This document shows positions 43,027-51,825 of a stretch of DNA of 64,000 bases, piece after piece; position 1 is the stretch's first letter, and every line of letters begins with the position of its first letter. The translations under genes were made by a program, and so were the position numbers. The DNA comes from an uncultured Verrucomicrobiota bacterium (GTDB taxonomy: Bacteria > Verrucomicrobiota > Verrucomicrobiia > Limisphaerales > UBA9464): positions 20,875-84,874 of the forward strand of contig CAIVQH010000020.1 of NCBI GenBank assembly GCA_903907995.1. Direction: 5' to 3'. The notes beneath the pieces are model-generated. The model ran no database searches, had not been told where the DNA came from, and saw only the letters and a program-made list of their open reading frames with translations.

Positions 43027-43284
43027 GGCGTAAACGGACTTCCAGGCTGCCGGCGAGGATTGCGGCTGGATCGAACAGCGTAATGAGGGGCGCGTCATCC
43101 GCCTTTGGCACACGGAAAGGGCATCCGGAGAAACCAGAACCACGTGTCCATGCGTGGGCTCGTTTTATAAAGCCTCCTCATGGGAGCCCGTGCAATGCCT
43201 TCTGCATGGCCGGAGATTTACATAAGAAGACTCTAATTCACTGAAGAACAATGGCGCTCGTCACCTGGTCTCCGAGCAGGCCTC

Positions 43285-46200
43285 TCAGACCGGCAGGTTT
43301 TCCAAACCGGTCAGCACCTGCTTTTCCTTGGCCTGCCAGTCCACGAGCCGCTGGCGGTGCTCTTCGAGCACCTTGGCGGGGACTTTTTGCGCAAAGGCCG
43401 GGTTCGCCAGCTTCGTCTCCACCTTCGCGATTTCAGCGCGGATCGTTTCCAGTTCCTTCGTAAGGCGCGCCCGCTCGGCGCCGAAATCAATCAGGCCGGT
43501 CGTGGGCAGATAGAGTTCGCCCAGCATGTTGCCGGCGCTCGGCGTGCCCTTGGCGGGGGTCCAGTCCGGGGCGACCAGCTCCACGGCTTCCGCGTTGAGC
43601 AGCAGTTTGAGCACTTCGACCTCGGCCGGGGGCAGTTCACCGGCGGGCTTGAGGATGAACTTCAGCTTCTTCGCCGGATCGAGCTTCAGCTCGCGGCGCA
43701 GGGTGCGGCCGAGGGAGACGAGATCATACTTGGCCTGGGCCACCCGGTCGGCGGTCTCATCGAGGCCGAAGTACGCCTTTTCGTCCTCGCTGAACGCCTT
43801 GGGCCAGGTGGCAAACATGAGCGTCTTGCCGCCGCGATCGTCCGGCAGGTCCTGGGCGTACCCCATGCCGTGCCACAGCTCCTCGGTGATGAAAGGCAGG
43901 AACGGATGGAACAGCCGCAGCAGGTTCCCGAGCACGAAGTCGATCACCGCCAGCTTGTTCACCTTGAGCTTCTCGTTGTCGCCGTGGAAGGCGGCTTTCG
44001 ACGCCTCCACATACCAGTCGCAATACTCGCCCCAGAAGCAGCGGTACAGCGTGGCCGTGGCGTCGCTGAATTTGTATTCGGTGAAGGCCTGGGTGACCTC
44101 ACGAATCGCCTGGTCCAGCCGTAGCAGGATCCACTGGTCGTCCGAGGTAAGCAGCGAAGGATTGATTTCGCCTTCGATGACGCTGTCAGCCGTGCCCATC
44201 ATTTGGCGGAAGCGGCAGGCGTTCCAGAGCTTGTTGCAGAAGTTGCGGCCGAGCTCGACGGACTGCTCATCAAAGAGCACGTCCTGTCCGAGCGGCGCGG
44301 CGCGCATCACGCCGAAGCGCAGGGCATCCGCGCCATATTTGGCAATGAGGTCCAACGGGTCAGGCGAATTGCCGAGCGACTTCGACATCTTGCGGCCCTG
44401 CTTGTCGCGGATGATGCCCGTGAAATAGACGTTCCGGAACGGCAGGTCGCCCATGTACTCGTAACCCGCCATGATCATGCGGGCCACCCAGAAGAAAATG
44501 ATGTCCGGCCCGGTGACGAGGTCGGTCGTGGGGTAGAACGCCTTCAGCGTTGCGTTTTTCGCATCAGAGGCCTTGTCATCCGTCCAGCCCATCGTGGCGA
44601 AGGGCCAGAGCCAGGAACTGAACCAGGTGTCGAGCACGTCGGGGTCTTGGGTGAAGCCCATCTGGTTCAACGCCGCCATCTCTTTGTCCGAAGTGGTCAG
44701 TGCACGGACTTCGATTGAACCGTCCTTTGCGACAAAGACATGGCAGTCGCTAATTTGGTTGGTTCTTGAGAATGAATGTATTGAACCGTCCTTTGCGACA
44801 AGGACATGGCAGTCGCTAGTCTGATTGGTTCCTGAGAATGAATGTGGAAGGAAAACTCCCCCGTCATTTGGGTTGTTCTCGAACTCTTCAGAAAAGTAGT
44901 TAGCATCAGCGCGGTTCAGACCAAGTTTTGTGAAGTCCGCGTCAGCGATTCGCTTAATCCACACCGGAATCCGATGCCCCCACCAGAGCTGGCGGCTGAT
45001 GCACCAGTCCTGAATGCCGCTGAGCCAGTGATCATACACCTTGGCCCAGCGATCCGGATAAAACCGCATTTGGGCCGAGGGTTCTTTGGTGTTCAGCCCG
45101 GAGGGCTGACGGAGCTTAGCCCCGGGTAACACCCGGGGTTGGTCGCCCGAGAGCGATTCCACCCCGGCAGGGGTGGCGGAATCTTCCGGCACCCCTTCAG
45201 GGTGCGATCCAATTTGCGCGGCTTTCCCCGGGCGATGCCCGGGGCTAAGTTCCGTCAGCCCTCCGGGCTGTAACACACATGCCTTCGATTCCTCGACGCT
45301 CGGATACTTCAGAAACCACTGCTCGCTCAGGCGTGGCTCGATCGGCACGTCGGCACGCTCGCTGAAGCCCACGTTGTTCGTGTAAGGCTCGGCCTTCTCC
45401 AGCGCCCCGGCGGCTTCGAGAATCTCGTGCGCCTTTTTCCGCGCCACGAAGCGGTCCAGCCCGGCGAGATCCACGCCGGCTTCGGCGGTCATCTTGCCAT
45501 CGGGCGTGAGGATATCGATGACCGGCAGCTTGTGCCGCAGGCCGATCTCGTAGTCCGCCTTGTCGTGCGCCGGCGTGACCTTCAGCACGCCGGTGCCGAA
45601 GTCGAACGTGACGTGCTCGTCCGCGATGATCGGGATGATCCGCTGTTCCTTCGGCACATCCAGCGGCAGCGCGCGATAGACGTGCTTGCCCACCAGATGC
45701 TGGTATCGCGGGTCGTTCGGGTTCACCGCCACGGCGGTGTCGGCCGGAATGGTCTCGGGCCGGGTCGTGGCAATGGTTAGGAAGGTGCCGGGCAGCTCCA
45801 CCACTTCCACGCGGAAGTGATACATGAAGCCCTTCTGCTCCTTCATCACCACTTCCTCGTCGGAGAGCGCGGTGAGTGACGCCGGGCACCAGTTGACCAT
45901 CCGCTTGCCGCGATAGATCAGGCCCTTCTTGTAGAGATCGACGAACACCTTCTGGACGCAGCGGGAATACTCCGGGTCCATGGTGAAGCGCGTGCGGGTC
46001 CAGTCGCACGAGGCGCCCAGCGCGCGGAGCTGCTTGAGGATGATGCCGCCGTACTTCTCCTTCCATTCCCAGATCTTCGCCACGAGCGCCTCGCGGCCGA
46101 GGTCGTCGCGGTGCTTGATCTCGCCGGCCTTCTTCAGCGTCTTCTCGACGACATTCTGCGTGGCGATGCCGGCGTGGTCGGTGCCGGGCAGCCAGAGCAC

Positions 46201-46434
46201 TTCCTTGCCCTCCATGCGCGCCTTGCGGGCGAGGATGTCCTGGATGGTGTTGTTGAGAACGTGCCCCATGGTGAGCACGCCGGTGACATTCGGCGGCGGG
46301 ATGACGATGGAATAGGCCGGGCGCGTGGCGGATACGCGGGCGGGATCGGCCGTGAAGCATTGCTGCTCCAGCCAGAAGTCATACCACTTCGTCTCAACGG
46401 ACTGCGGCTCGTAGGCCTTCGGAATCTCGCTCAT
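43285..46434 (-). CDS. valS: Valyl-tRNA synthetase with two in-frame insertions
   Basis: Charges tRNA-Val. It has 1049 residues, against 880-950 usual. The HIGH-type motif is in PPNVTGVLTMGHVLN (near residue 48), the editing domain follows, then DWCISRQLWWGHRIPVW, the KMSKS loop in GRKMSKSLGNS (near 680), the anticodon domain, and a C-terminal coiled-coil arm (RLTKELETIRAEIAKVE). Two local oddities account for about 100 extra residues: a 59-residue segment (389-447) made by a palindromic element, and a tandem 22-residue duplication (about 531-574). The frame stays open throughout, and the core motifs are intact, so it should be functional; it is the only valS seen. Confidence 0.96.
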   Translation of the reverse strand: MSEIPKAYEPQSVETKWYDFWLEQQCFTADPARVSATRPAYSIVIPPPNVTGVLTMGHVLNNTIQDILARKARMEGKEVLWLPGTDHAGIATQNVVEKTLKKAGEIKHRDDLGREALVAKIWEWKEKYGGIILKQLRALGASCDWTRTRFTMDPEYSRCVQKVFVDLYKKGLIYRGKRMVNWCPASLTALSDEEVVMKEQKGFMYHFRVEVVELPGTFLTIATTRPETIPADTAVAVNPNDPRYQHLVGKHVYRALPLDVPKEQRIIPIIADEHVTFDFGTGVLKVTPAHDKADYEIGLRHKLPVIDILTPDGKMTAEAGVDLAGLDRFVARKKAHEILEAAGALEKAEPYTNNVGFSERADVPIEPRLSEQWFLKYPSVEESKACVLQPGGLTELSPGHRPGKAAQIGSHPEGVPEDSATPAGVESLSGDQPRVLPGAKLRQPSGLNTKEPSAQMRFYPDRWAKVYDHWLSGIQDWCISRQLWWGHRIPVWIKRIADADFTKLGLNRADANYFSEEFENNPNDGGVFLPHSFSGTNQTSDCHVLVAKDGSIHSFSRTNQISDCHVFVAKDGSIEVRALTTSDKEMAALNQMGFTQDPDVLDTWFSSWLWPFATMGWTDDKASDAKNATLKAFYPTTDLVTGPDIIFFWVARMIMAGYEYMGDLPFRNVYFTGIIRDKQGRKMSKSLGNSPDPLDLIAKYGADALRFGVMRAAPLGQDVLFDEQSVELGRNFCNKLWNACRFRQMMGTADSVIEGEINPSLLTSDDQWILLRLDQAIREVTQAFTEYKFSDATATLYRCFWGEYCDWYVEASKAAFHGDNEKLKVNKLAVIDFVLGNLLRLFHPFLPFITEELWHGMGYAQDLPDDRGGKTLMFATWPKAFSEDEKAYFGLDETADRVAQAKYDLVSLGRTLRRELKLDPAKKLKFILKPAGELPPAEVEVLKLLLNAEAVELVAPDWTPAKGTPSAGNMLGELYLPTTGLIDFGAERARLTKELETIRAEIAKVETKLANPAFAQKVPAKVLEEHRQRLVDWQAKEKQVLTGLENLPV
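44714..44845. repeat. 66-bp direct tandem repeat within valS
   Basis: Two adjacent 66-bp units (44714-44779, 44780-44845), differing at only a few bases, add a duplicated 22-residue block (each containing SDCHV and VAKDGSI). 66 is a multiple of three, so the frame is kept. The segment is richer in AT than the rest of valS. Confidence 0.9.
45094..45270. repeat. Palindromic element inserted in frame in valS
   Basis: 177 bp. Inverted ends 45094-45126 and 45238-45270 match at 32 of 33 positions (start CAGCCCGGAGGGCTGACGGA). Inside are nested hairpins (CCCGGGTAACACCCGGG; CACCCC...GGGGTG type). It is exactly 59 codons, begins on a codon boundary, and contains no stop in the valS frame. Confidence 0.9.
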
Positions 46435-46492
46435 CTCGGTCCGGCGAGCCTAGCGGATGGACGGGCGCTTGGGCAACAGGCGTGAGTGGCGA

Positions 46493-46597
46493 GGAGCGCC
46501 GGTCTCCGACCCGGCGCGGCGTGATTTGGATCGAAGCACCGGGACGAATTGAAAATCCGACCGTAAAAAACCGCGCCGGATCGGAGATCGGCGCTCC
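46493..46597. repeat. 105-bp palindromic repeat upstream of valS
   Basis: Arms 46493-46519 and 46571-46597 match at 25 of 27 positions in inverse (GGAGCGCCG[G/A]TCTCCGA). It lies between the valS start and the stop of the GH39 gene; its right end is 1 nt from that stop codon. Confidence 0.8.
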
Positions 46598-46598
46598 G

Positions 46599-48320
46599 TC
46601 AGGGCCGATTCGGGGTCGCCCCGGCCGGCGCTTCCGGTGCGGGCTGGAACACTAGCAGCGAAAGGCCCTGACGCGGCAGGAGGAAGTGGACCGGGACCGT
46701 GCCATCCGCCGAAACTGTAACGACGGAACTTTCCAACTCCGCCAAAGCGGCGGCCTTGGTCAGCTCGGCCAGCTGCGGGGGCGTGGGTTGCTGCGGCGAG
46801 CCCTGCTTCTGCCAGACCGTGAAGGCGTTGCTGTGCGTTTCATCCACGCGGTAGTGACGGAGTTTCCACCGGCTGTCGGGCGTAAGTCCCGCGATGGAGA
46901 CGGTCACTTCCGCCTCCGGCCCGGCCACATCGTCATCGTGATAATGCCAGACCAGCACCGACACGGTGTTGGTATCACGGGCGGCGAGGGCCGAAACATC
47001 GGGCGTACCGCGCACGCCGCCTTGCACCACGTCGGTTAACCCGAGCGCCGAGGGGCTTTCGACCGTCAGGCGCTGGCCGTGCAGCTTGGCCATCATGCGG
47101 AAGGTGTTCAGCACGGGCAGCTCCACGCCCCGGCTGGCGAGCGCGCGGAAGCCGGCAAACCAAGGTTGTCCCTCGAATTCAAACGCCCACGTGAGCGCGC
47201 CGGCCAGATTGACGCCGTGCTTCGCCGCCAGGTCATGCGCCCGGGCAAAACTCGCCGCCGTGTAGCTCGCGTAGAGCGCGCCATTGCGGTAGGCGTTCTG
47301 CGGGTACACCTCGGAGGAACAGGCCGCGCAGCCGTCGGGATCGGATTCGCCGATGACGATGGGCAGCGACTTCAGCTCCGGAAAACTGGCGACGAGGCCG
47401 AAGCCGGCGTCAAAATCCTGCAACTGCGCGGACAGTCCCATGCGCACATGGCCGTCCTGCACCGTGGGCGCGCCCTTCGCGTGGAAGGCGATGAAGTCGA
47501 TCGGGGAACCGACCTTGCCCGTGGCGTAGTTCGTGCCGCGCAGGCAGTGCTCCAGGAAGTCGCGGAGGAACTTGGCTGCGCCGGCGTTGCGCGGGCTGGT
47601 CGATTCGGGTCCGCCCACCCGCGCATTCGGCAAGGCCCGGCGAACGCCGGCCACCGCGTAATCGTAGAGCCGGTAATATTCCTCGGGCGTGCCCTTCCAG
47701 TACGGGATGTTCGGCTCGTTCCAGACTTCCCACCACCACTGGTCGATCTCTGTCTTGCCGTAACGACCGAGGTAGCGGCGCGCCAGCTGGTAGTTCAGTT
47801 CCTCCCATTTGACGTAGTCCTTCGGCGGATAGGCCCAGCCGGTGTAGATGTCGCCGTAGTTATCGCCGGGCTTCCAATGGTGCCGGTACGGATAGGGATG
47901 CACCGACATGGCCTCGGGCATGAACCCCAGCTGCACGTAGGGCCGCAGCCCCTGCTGCCGGTAGGCGTCAAAGATCACATCCAGCGTGGACCAGTCGAAG
48001 ATCGCGCGTCCACGGCCATCCTCACCATACACGCCGGTCGAACCCCACTTGAGCGCCCCCGTGCCGTCGCCGGAAGTGAGCAGGTTGTGCGTGCGGAAGA
48101 AGACCGGCGTGCCGGGATCAAGCCGGCCGAGCTGGCCGAGCAGCTTCCGACCGTCGGGCTGCGTGGCGTAGTTGGGCTCGTCCGCCCCGAAGAAGCGCCA
48201 GATCGGCTTCAGCTCGCCGAGTGGCTTGGCGGCATCCACGCGGAGGGCGACGGGAAACGATTCCGCGCTGGCCGCGAGTACACCCAACCCCAGCAGACAA
48301 GTGAGCAACCGGAGGAACAT
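46599..48320 (-). CDS. Secreted GH39-like glycoside hydrolase
   Basis: A 573-residue exported glycosidase. Signal peptide (1-20). A TIM-barrel GH39 pattern: the acid/base Glu in WWWEVWNEPNIPYW, the predicted nucleophile Glu in VIGESDPDG, plus GYFGxxx-like YVQLGFMPEAM and ALTWAFEFEGQPWF. C-terminal beta domain (about 470-570) as in beta-xylosidases. GH39 enzymes are beta-xylosidases or alpha-L-iduronidases; the exact activity is unknown. Start at 48320 puts the signal peptide first. Confidence 0.85.
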   Translation of the reverse strand: MFLRLLTCLLGLGVLAASAESFPVALRVDAAKPLGELKPIWRFFGADEPNYATQPDGRKLLGQLGRLDPGTPVFFRTHNLLTSGDGTGALKWGSTGVYGEDGRGRAIFDWSTLDVIFDAYRQQGLRPYVQLGFMPEAMSVHPYPYRHHWKPGDNYGDIYTGWAYPPKDYVKWEELNYQLARRYLGRYGKTEIDQWWWEVWNEPNIPYWKGTPEEYYRLYDYAVAGVRRALPNARVGGPESTSPRNAGAAKFLRDFLEHCLRGTNYATGKVGSPIDFIAFHAKGAPTVQDGHVRMGLSAQLQDFDAGFGLVASFPELKSLPIVIGESDPDGCAACSSEVYPQNAYRNGALYASYTAASFARAHDLAAKHGVNLAGALTWAFEFEGQPWFAGFRALASRGVELPVLNTFRMMAKLHGQRLTVESPSALGLTDVVQGGVRGTPDVSALAARDTNTVSVLVWHYHDDDVAGPEAEVTVSIAGLTPDSRWKLRHYRVDETHSNAFTVWQKQGSPQQPTPPQLAELTKAAALAELESSVVTVSADGTVPVHFLLPRQGLSLLVFQPAPEAPAGATPNRP

Positions 48321-48460
48321 GCCCGCGACGTTGCGAGAGCATTCCTCCGCCGTCACGCAAAAGGAGCGACGCCGAATCACCGACGCCTAGGTGACGGTCA
48401 ATTCCAGTCACCGTTCCGTCTGGCCGGACAGGGGAGGTTGGCCGAACCTGTGCGCGTTTC

Positions 48461-49450
48461 ATGTCCGACGAGTTTGCCAGCCTGCTGCCGCCCGAAGAAG
48501 ACGCGCTCCAACCGCTCCGCCAGCGGCTGGCCGCGCTGGCGCAGGCAGGCATCTATCTCGGCACCTCATCGTGGAAATATCCGGGCTGGCTCGGTTACCT
48601 CTACACGCAGTCGCGCTATGAGTTCCGGAGCCGGTTTTCCGAAACGCGCTTTCAGCAGCATTGCCTCACGGAATACGCGCAGACGTTCCAGGCCGTCGGC
48701 GTGGACGCCACCTATTACCACTTTCCCACGGAAAAATCCCTGCGCGAGCTGGCCGCGCATGTGCCGGCGGACTTCCGCTTTTCATTCAAGGTGACGGACG
48801 AGATCACCGCGAAGCGCTTCCCGCCCCTGCCCCGCCATGCCGAGCGCGGCGGCCTGCCCAATCCGAACTTCCTCAACGCCGACCTGTGCGTCCGCGAGTT
48901 TCTGCGTCCTCTGGAGGTGATCCGTGAGCACGTCGGGCTGGTGATGTTCGAGTTCTCCCGCTTCCACGCGCCGGATTTCGCGCGCGGCCGGGATTTCGTG
49001 GACGCGCTCGACCGGTTCCTGGGCGAATTGCCGGCCGGCTGGCGCTATGGCGTCGAGGTCCGCAACCGGAACCTGCTGCACCCGGAATTCTTTGGCCGGC
49101 TCGCCGAACGCGGCGTGGCCTATCTCTTCAACCAGTGGTCAGACGGCATCGCGCTGGACTCCCAACTGGATCTGCCCGGCTGTTGGACCACAGGTTTTTC
49201 CGGTGCGCGGCTGCTCACACGGCCAGGGACTGATTACGAAGAGCGCGAACGCCAACTGCAGCCCTTCGACCAACTGCGCGAACCGTTTCCCGAGGCCCGT
49301 ACGGCGGCAGTAAGGCTGATCCGCGAGGCCACACAACGTGGCGTGCCGCTGTTCGCCCATTTCGGCAACAAGTTCGAGGGTTGCTCCCCGCTGTCGATCG
49401 CGGCCGTCGTCGCGGAACTGGATCAGACGGACGGCCTGCCGGAGAACTGA
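48461..49450 (+). CDS. DUF72 (YecE-like) family protein
   Basis: A 329-residue soluble TIM-barrel-like protein of DUF72: IYLGTSSWKYPGW near the start, then ATYYHFPTEKSLRELAAHVPADFRFSFKV, YGVEVRNRNLLHPEFF, and FAHFGNKFEGCSPLSIAAV. The family's function is unknown, though a nuclease or phosphodiesterase-like role has been suggested. Followed after 46 nt by the first sigma-factor fusion; the two may be co-transcribed. Confidence 0.92.
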   Translation: MSDEFASLLPPEEDALQPLRQRLAALAQAGIYLGTSSWKYPGWLGYLYTQSRYEFRSRFSETRFQQHCLTEYAQTFQAVGVDATYYHFPTEKSLRELAAHVPADFRFSFKVTDEITAKRFPPLPRHAERGGLPNPNFLNADLCVREFLRPLEVIREHVGLVMFEFSRFHAPDFARGRDFVDALDRFLGELPAGWRYGVEVRNRNLLHPEFFGRLAERGVAYLFNQWSDGIALDSQLDLPGCWTTGFSGARLLTRPGTDYEERERQLQPFDQLREPFPEARTAAVRLIREATQRGVPLFAHFGNKFEGCSPLSIAAVVAELDQTDGLPEN

Positions 49451-49496
49451 GCCTCATTTTTTCTGTGCGTTTTCGGCCCATGCCGGGCATTGCCTG

Positions 49497-50978
49497 ATGA
49501 ACATGACGCTGGCCGCCCACCATCCCAATGATGCCGCCCTGCTCCGCCAGTATGCGGAGCAGCGGACGGAGGAGGCCTTCGCGGAACTCGTACGGCGCAA
49601 CATCGATCTCGTCCACTCCGCCGCGCTCCGGCAACTCAGCGGCAACGCGGCCAGCGCGGCGGATGTCACGCAGGCGGTCTTCACCGAGCTGGCGCGACAC
49701 GCGGACCGGCTGGCGCGTCATCCGGCGCTGACCGGCTGGCTCTACACCATCACCCATCACCTGGCCACGCGGCACATCCGCAGCGAGACCCGCCGCCAGC
49801 GGCGCGAACAGGAGGCGCACGCCATGCAGGAACTGCTTCAGGAACCCGCCGCCGAACCGGCAACCGACTGGACCCGGCTCCGCCCCGTGCTCGACGCCGC
49901 GATGCACGACCTCGGCGAGACCGACCGTCTCGCCGTGCTGCTGCGTCATTTCGAACAACGACCGCTCGCCGAGGTCGGCGCCCGCCTCGGCCTGAGCGAG
50001 AACGCCGCCCGCATGCGCGTGGACCGTGCGCTCGACAAGCTGCATGCGAAGCTCGCGAAACGCGGCGTGACCTCCACTGCCGCCGCGCTCGCGGTCGCCC
50101 TCTCCGGGCAGGCCGTCACGGCGGCACCGGCCACGCTGACCGCTTTCGTCACCACCAGCGCGCTGGCGACCGCCGCTACGACCACTTCAGCGTTCGGACT
50201 CCTTAGCGTTATGGCCTCGACCCAGTTCAAGCTCTCCCTCACCGCCGTCCTGATCACCGCCACCCTGACGGGTGTCCTGCTCCAGCAGCGCACTCTCGGA
50301 CAGTTGCACGCGGAAAATTCCGGTCTCGCGGCCCGACTCACCCAGCTCTCGGATAACGCCGAGGCCTTGCGGTCGGCCGCTTCCCGTAAAGCCGCATCCC
50401 TCACCCGCACCGGCGATCAGGCAGCAGAACTGCTGCGACTCCAGGCGGAAGTGGCCCGGTTGCGGGCGAACCAATCGGCCAAACTCGCGACCGCTCCCAC
50501 TCCGCCGGAAGACGAAGACGATTGGGGCCGGGGCGCTTGGAACCAGTTTGTGGATCCCCGTATGGCTGCCGCCGGCCTGCTCGCCAAAGGGCTTCGCCTG
50601 ACCGCGGACAGAAACCACGGACAGCCGACGGATTCTTTGGCTGATGTGGTTCACGAGCTGGAGCTGGACGAGGCGGGGCAGCCGCCTGAATTCAGAAGGG
50701 ATACGCTGAAGAAAGTGCAGCGCCGACATCTGCTGGAACACTTCGAATTCCTGTTCCAAGGATCCTATAGCAACATCGTCAACCCCGCTTCCGGCATTGT
50801 CGTCCGCGAGCGGGAACCCTGGAAAACCAAGGACGGCCCCTGGATGAGGACCTATGGTTTTGCTGCCGGCACCTCGGGCGTCATCATCTCCAGCGAGGAT
50901 GGAGATTTCAGCGCTTGGGAGGCGCAGCATCAGGTCCAGACCGGGATGACCAACGCCATGGGACCCATCGGCCAATGA
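49497..50978 (+). CDS. ECF sigma factor fused to membrane anchor and pseudopilin-like domain (1)
   Basis: A 493-residue fusion. Residues about 10-95 are sigma70 region 2 (AFAELVRRNIDLVHSAALRQL, DVTQAVFTELAR, LTGWLYTITHHLATRHI) and 135-190 region 4 (LAEVGARLGLSENAARMRVDRAL). An Ala-rich hydrophobic linker (195-235) and a transmembrane helix (about 240-262) follow. The extracytoplasmic part is a coiled coil and a domain with WMRTYGFAAGTSGV...SAWEAQHQV, like the H-x9-DG/FADGH end of pseudopilins. ECF factors with such linkers are known from Planctomycetes. Prediction: a membrane-tethered sigma factor whose activity depends on an outside signal or proteolysis. The stop overlaps the next start. 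Confidence 0.85.
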   Translation: MNMTLAAHHPNDAALLRQYAEQRTEEAFAELVRRNIDLVHSAALRQLSGNAASAADVTQAVFTELARHADRLARHPALTGWLYTITHHLATRHIRSETRRQRREQEAHAMQELLQEPAAEPATDWTRLRPVLDAAMHDLGETDRLAVLLRHFEQRPLAEVGARLGLSENAARMRVDRALDKLHAKLAKRGVTSTAAALAVALSGQAVTAAPATLTAFVTTSALATAATTTSAFGLLSVMASTQFKLSLTAVLITATLTGVLLQQRTLGQLHAENSGLAARLTQLSDNAEALRSAASRKAASLTRTGDQAAELLRLQAEVARLRANQSAKLATAPTPPEDEDDWGRGAWNQFVDPRMAAAGLLAKGLRLTADRNHGQPTDSLADVVHELELDEAGQPPEFRRDTLKKVQRRHLLEHFEFLFQGSYSNIVNPASGIVVREREPWKTKDGPWMRTYGFAAGTSGVIISSEDGDFSAWEAQHQVQTGMTNAMGPIGQ

Positions 50979-51781
50979 CCCACAAAACTCTCCTGTCGAT
51001 GAACTCCAAGCGACTGAAGCTCGTCACCGCAGTTTTGCTGGCCGCCACTGCGGTCACCATTCTGATCCACCAGCGCCGGAACGTTGGGCGCTTGCGCGCG
51101 GACAATGCCGACCTCCAGAGCCGTATCGCCCAATTGTCTGAAAGCTCGGAGGCGCTGCGGCGATCCAGCCCCCTGCTGCCGCCTCGGTCCGCCTCCTCGC
51201 CGGCCCGTGCCGATGGGGCTCCGGTTGAACTGTTGCAGCTCAGGGCCGAGGTAGCCCGCCTGCGCCAGCCCCAGTCCCAGCAACCGGAACCGCCCGTATT
51301 TCCCTTTTCAGACCACTCCCAGCCCGTGACGGCCGAACAGATCCGGAAACAGGTCAGCGACTGGAACGGGAGAATCAACGACCAGATCGATAGCCCGCGC
51401 ATGGCCGATACCGGACTTCAGAACGCCTCGGGCAAGGTCGACGGACATTTCTTGGGCTCGGTGGAAGCAGTGGCCGAGCGCTTTAAGGCTCTGGAAAAGT
51501 TGACCCCCAGCGAGCTGGAGCGGCTGAAGAAGGAAGATCACGTCGGCCTGTTGCAACGGTACGAATTGCTGTATCGGGGCTCGTTCAAAGACATTGCCAA
51601 TCCCACCACCGCCGTCGTCTTCCGGGAGCGCAAGGCGACCCAGGATATCTCCGGCTCCTGGAGACGGTTTTATACCTTCGCCAACGGTCATCCCGGACTG
51701 ATCACCAGCCTGGACGGAGATTTTAGCGCATTTGAAGCGGAGCATTCAGTCCAGATGAAGGAGAAGCCGGCGGGCCAATAA
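50975..51781 (+). CDS. Sigma-less paralogue: membrane anchor plus pseudopilin-like domain
   Basis: A 268-residue protein matching the second half of its two neighbours: transmembrane helix (about 15-33, KLVTAVLLAATAVTILIHQ), coiled coil (DLQSRIAQLSESSEALRR; LRAEVARLRQPQ) and the C-terminal domain with FYTFANGHPGLITSLDGDFSAFEAEHSVQ. It has no sigma region. Its ATG overlaps the stop of the preceding fusion by 4 nt (ATGA), so the two are made in fixed ratio. A possible binding partner or competitor of the fused sensors; this role is inference. Confidence 0.7.
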   Translation: MTHKTLLSMNSKRLKLVTAVLLAATAVTILIHQRRNVGRLRADNADLQSRIAQLSESSEALRRSSPLLPPRSASSPARADGAPVELLQLRAEVARLRQPQSQQPEPPVFPFSDHSQPVTAEQIRKQVSDWNGRINDQIDSPRMADTGLQNASGKVDGHFLGSVEAVAERFKALEKLTPSELERLKKEDHVGLLQRYELLYRGSFKDIANPTTAVVFRERKATQDISGSWRRFYTFANGHPGLITSLDGDFSAFEAEHSVQMKEKPAGQ

Positions 51782-51825
51782 GCGCCTCCGATTTTCTGTG
51801 CGGTTTCCGGGGACGGCGGCTTTCC

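Noticed and set aside
42840..43244. Open plus-strand frame in the interval before valS
   Set aside because: It crosses the CCCTCTCCC palindrome, has no start signal or domain, and reads as repeat-derived.
44714..44845. Direct repeats considered as a CRISPR array
   Set aside because: Only two contiguous 66-bp units with no spacers, and in frame with valS.
44697..45388. valS insertions considered as a pseudogene or frameshift signature
   Set aside because: The frame is open from start to stop, both insertions are multiples of three, and HIGH and KMSKS motifs are intact.
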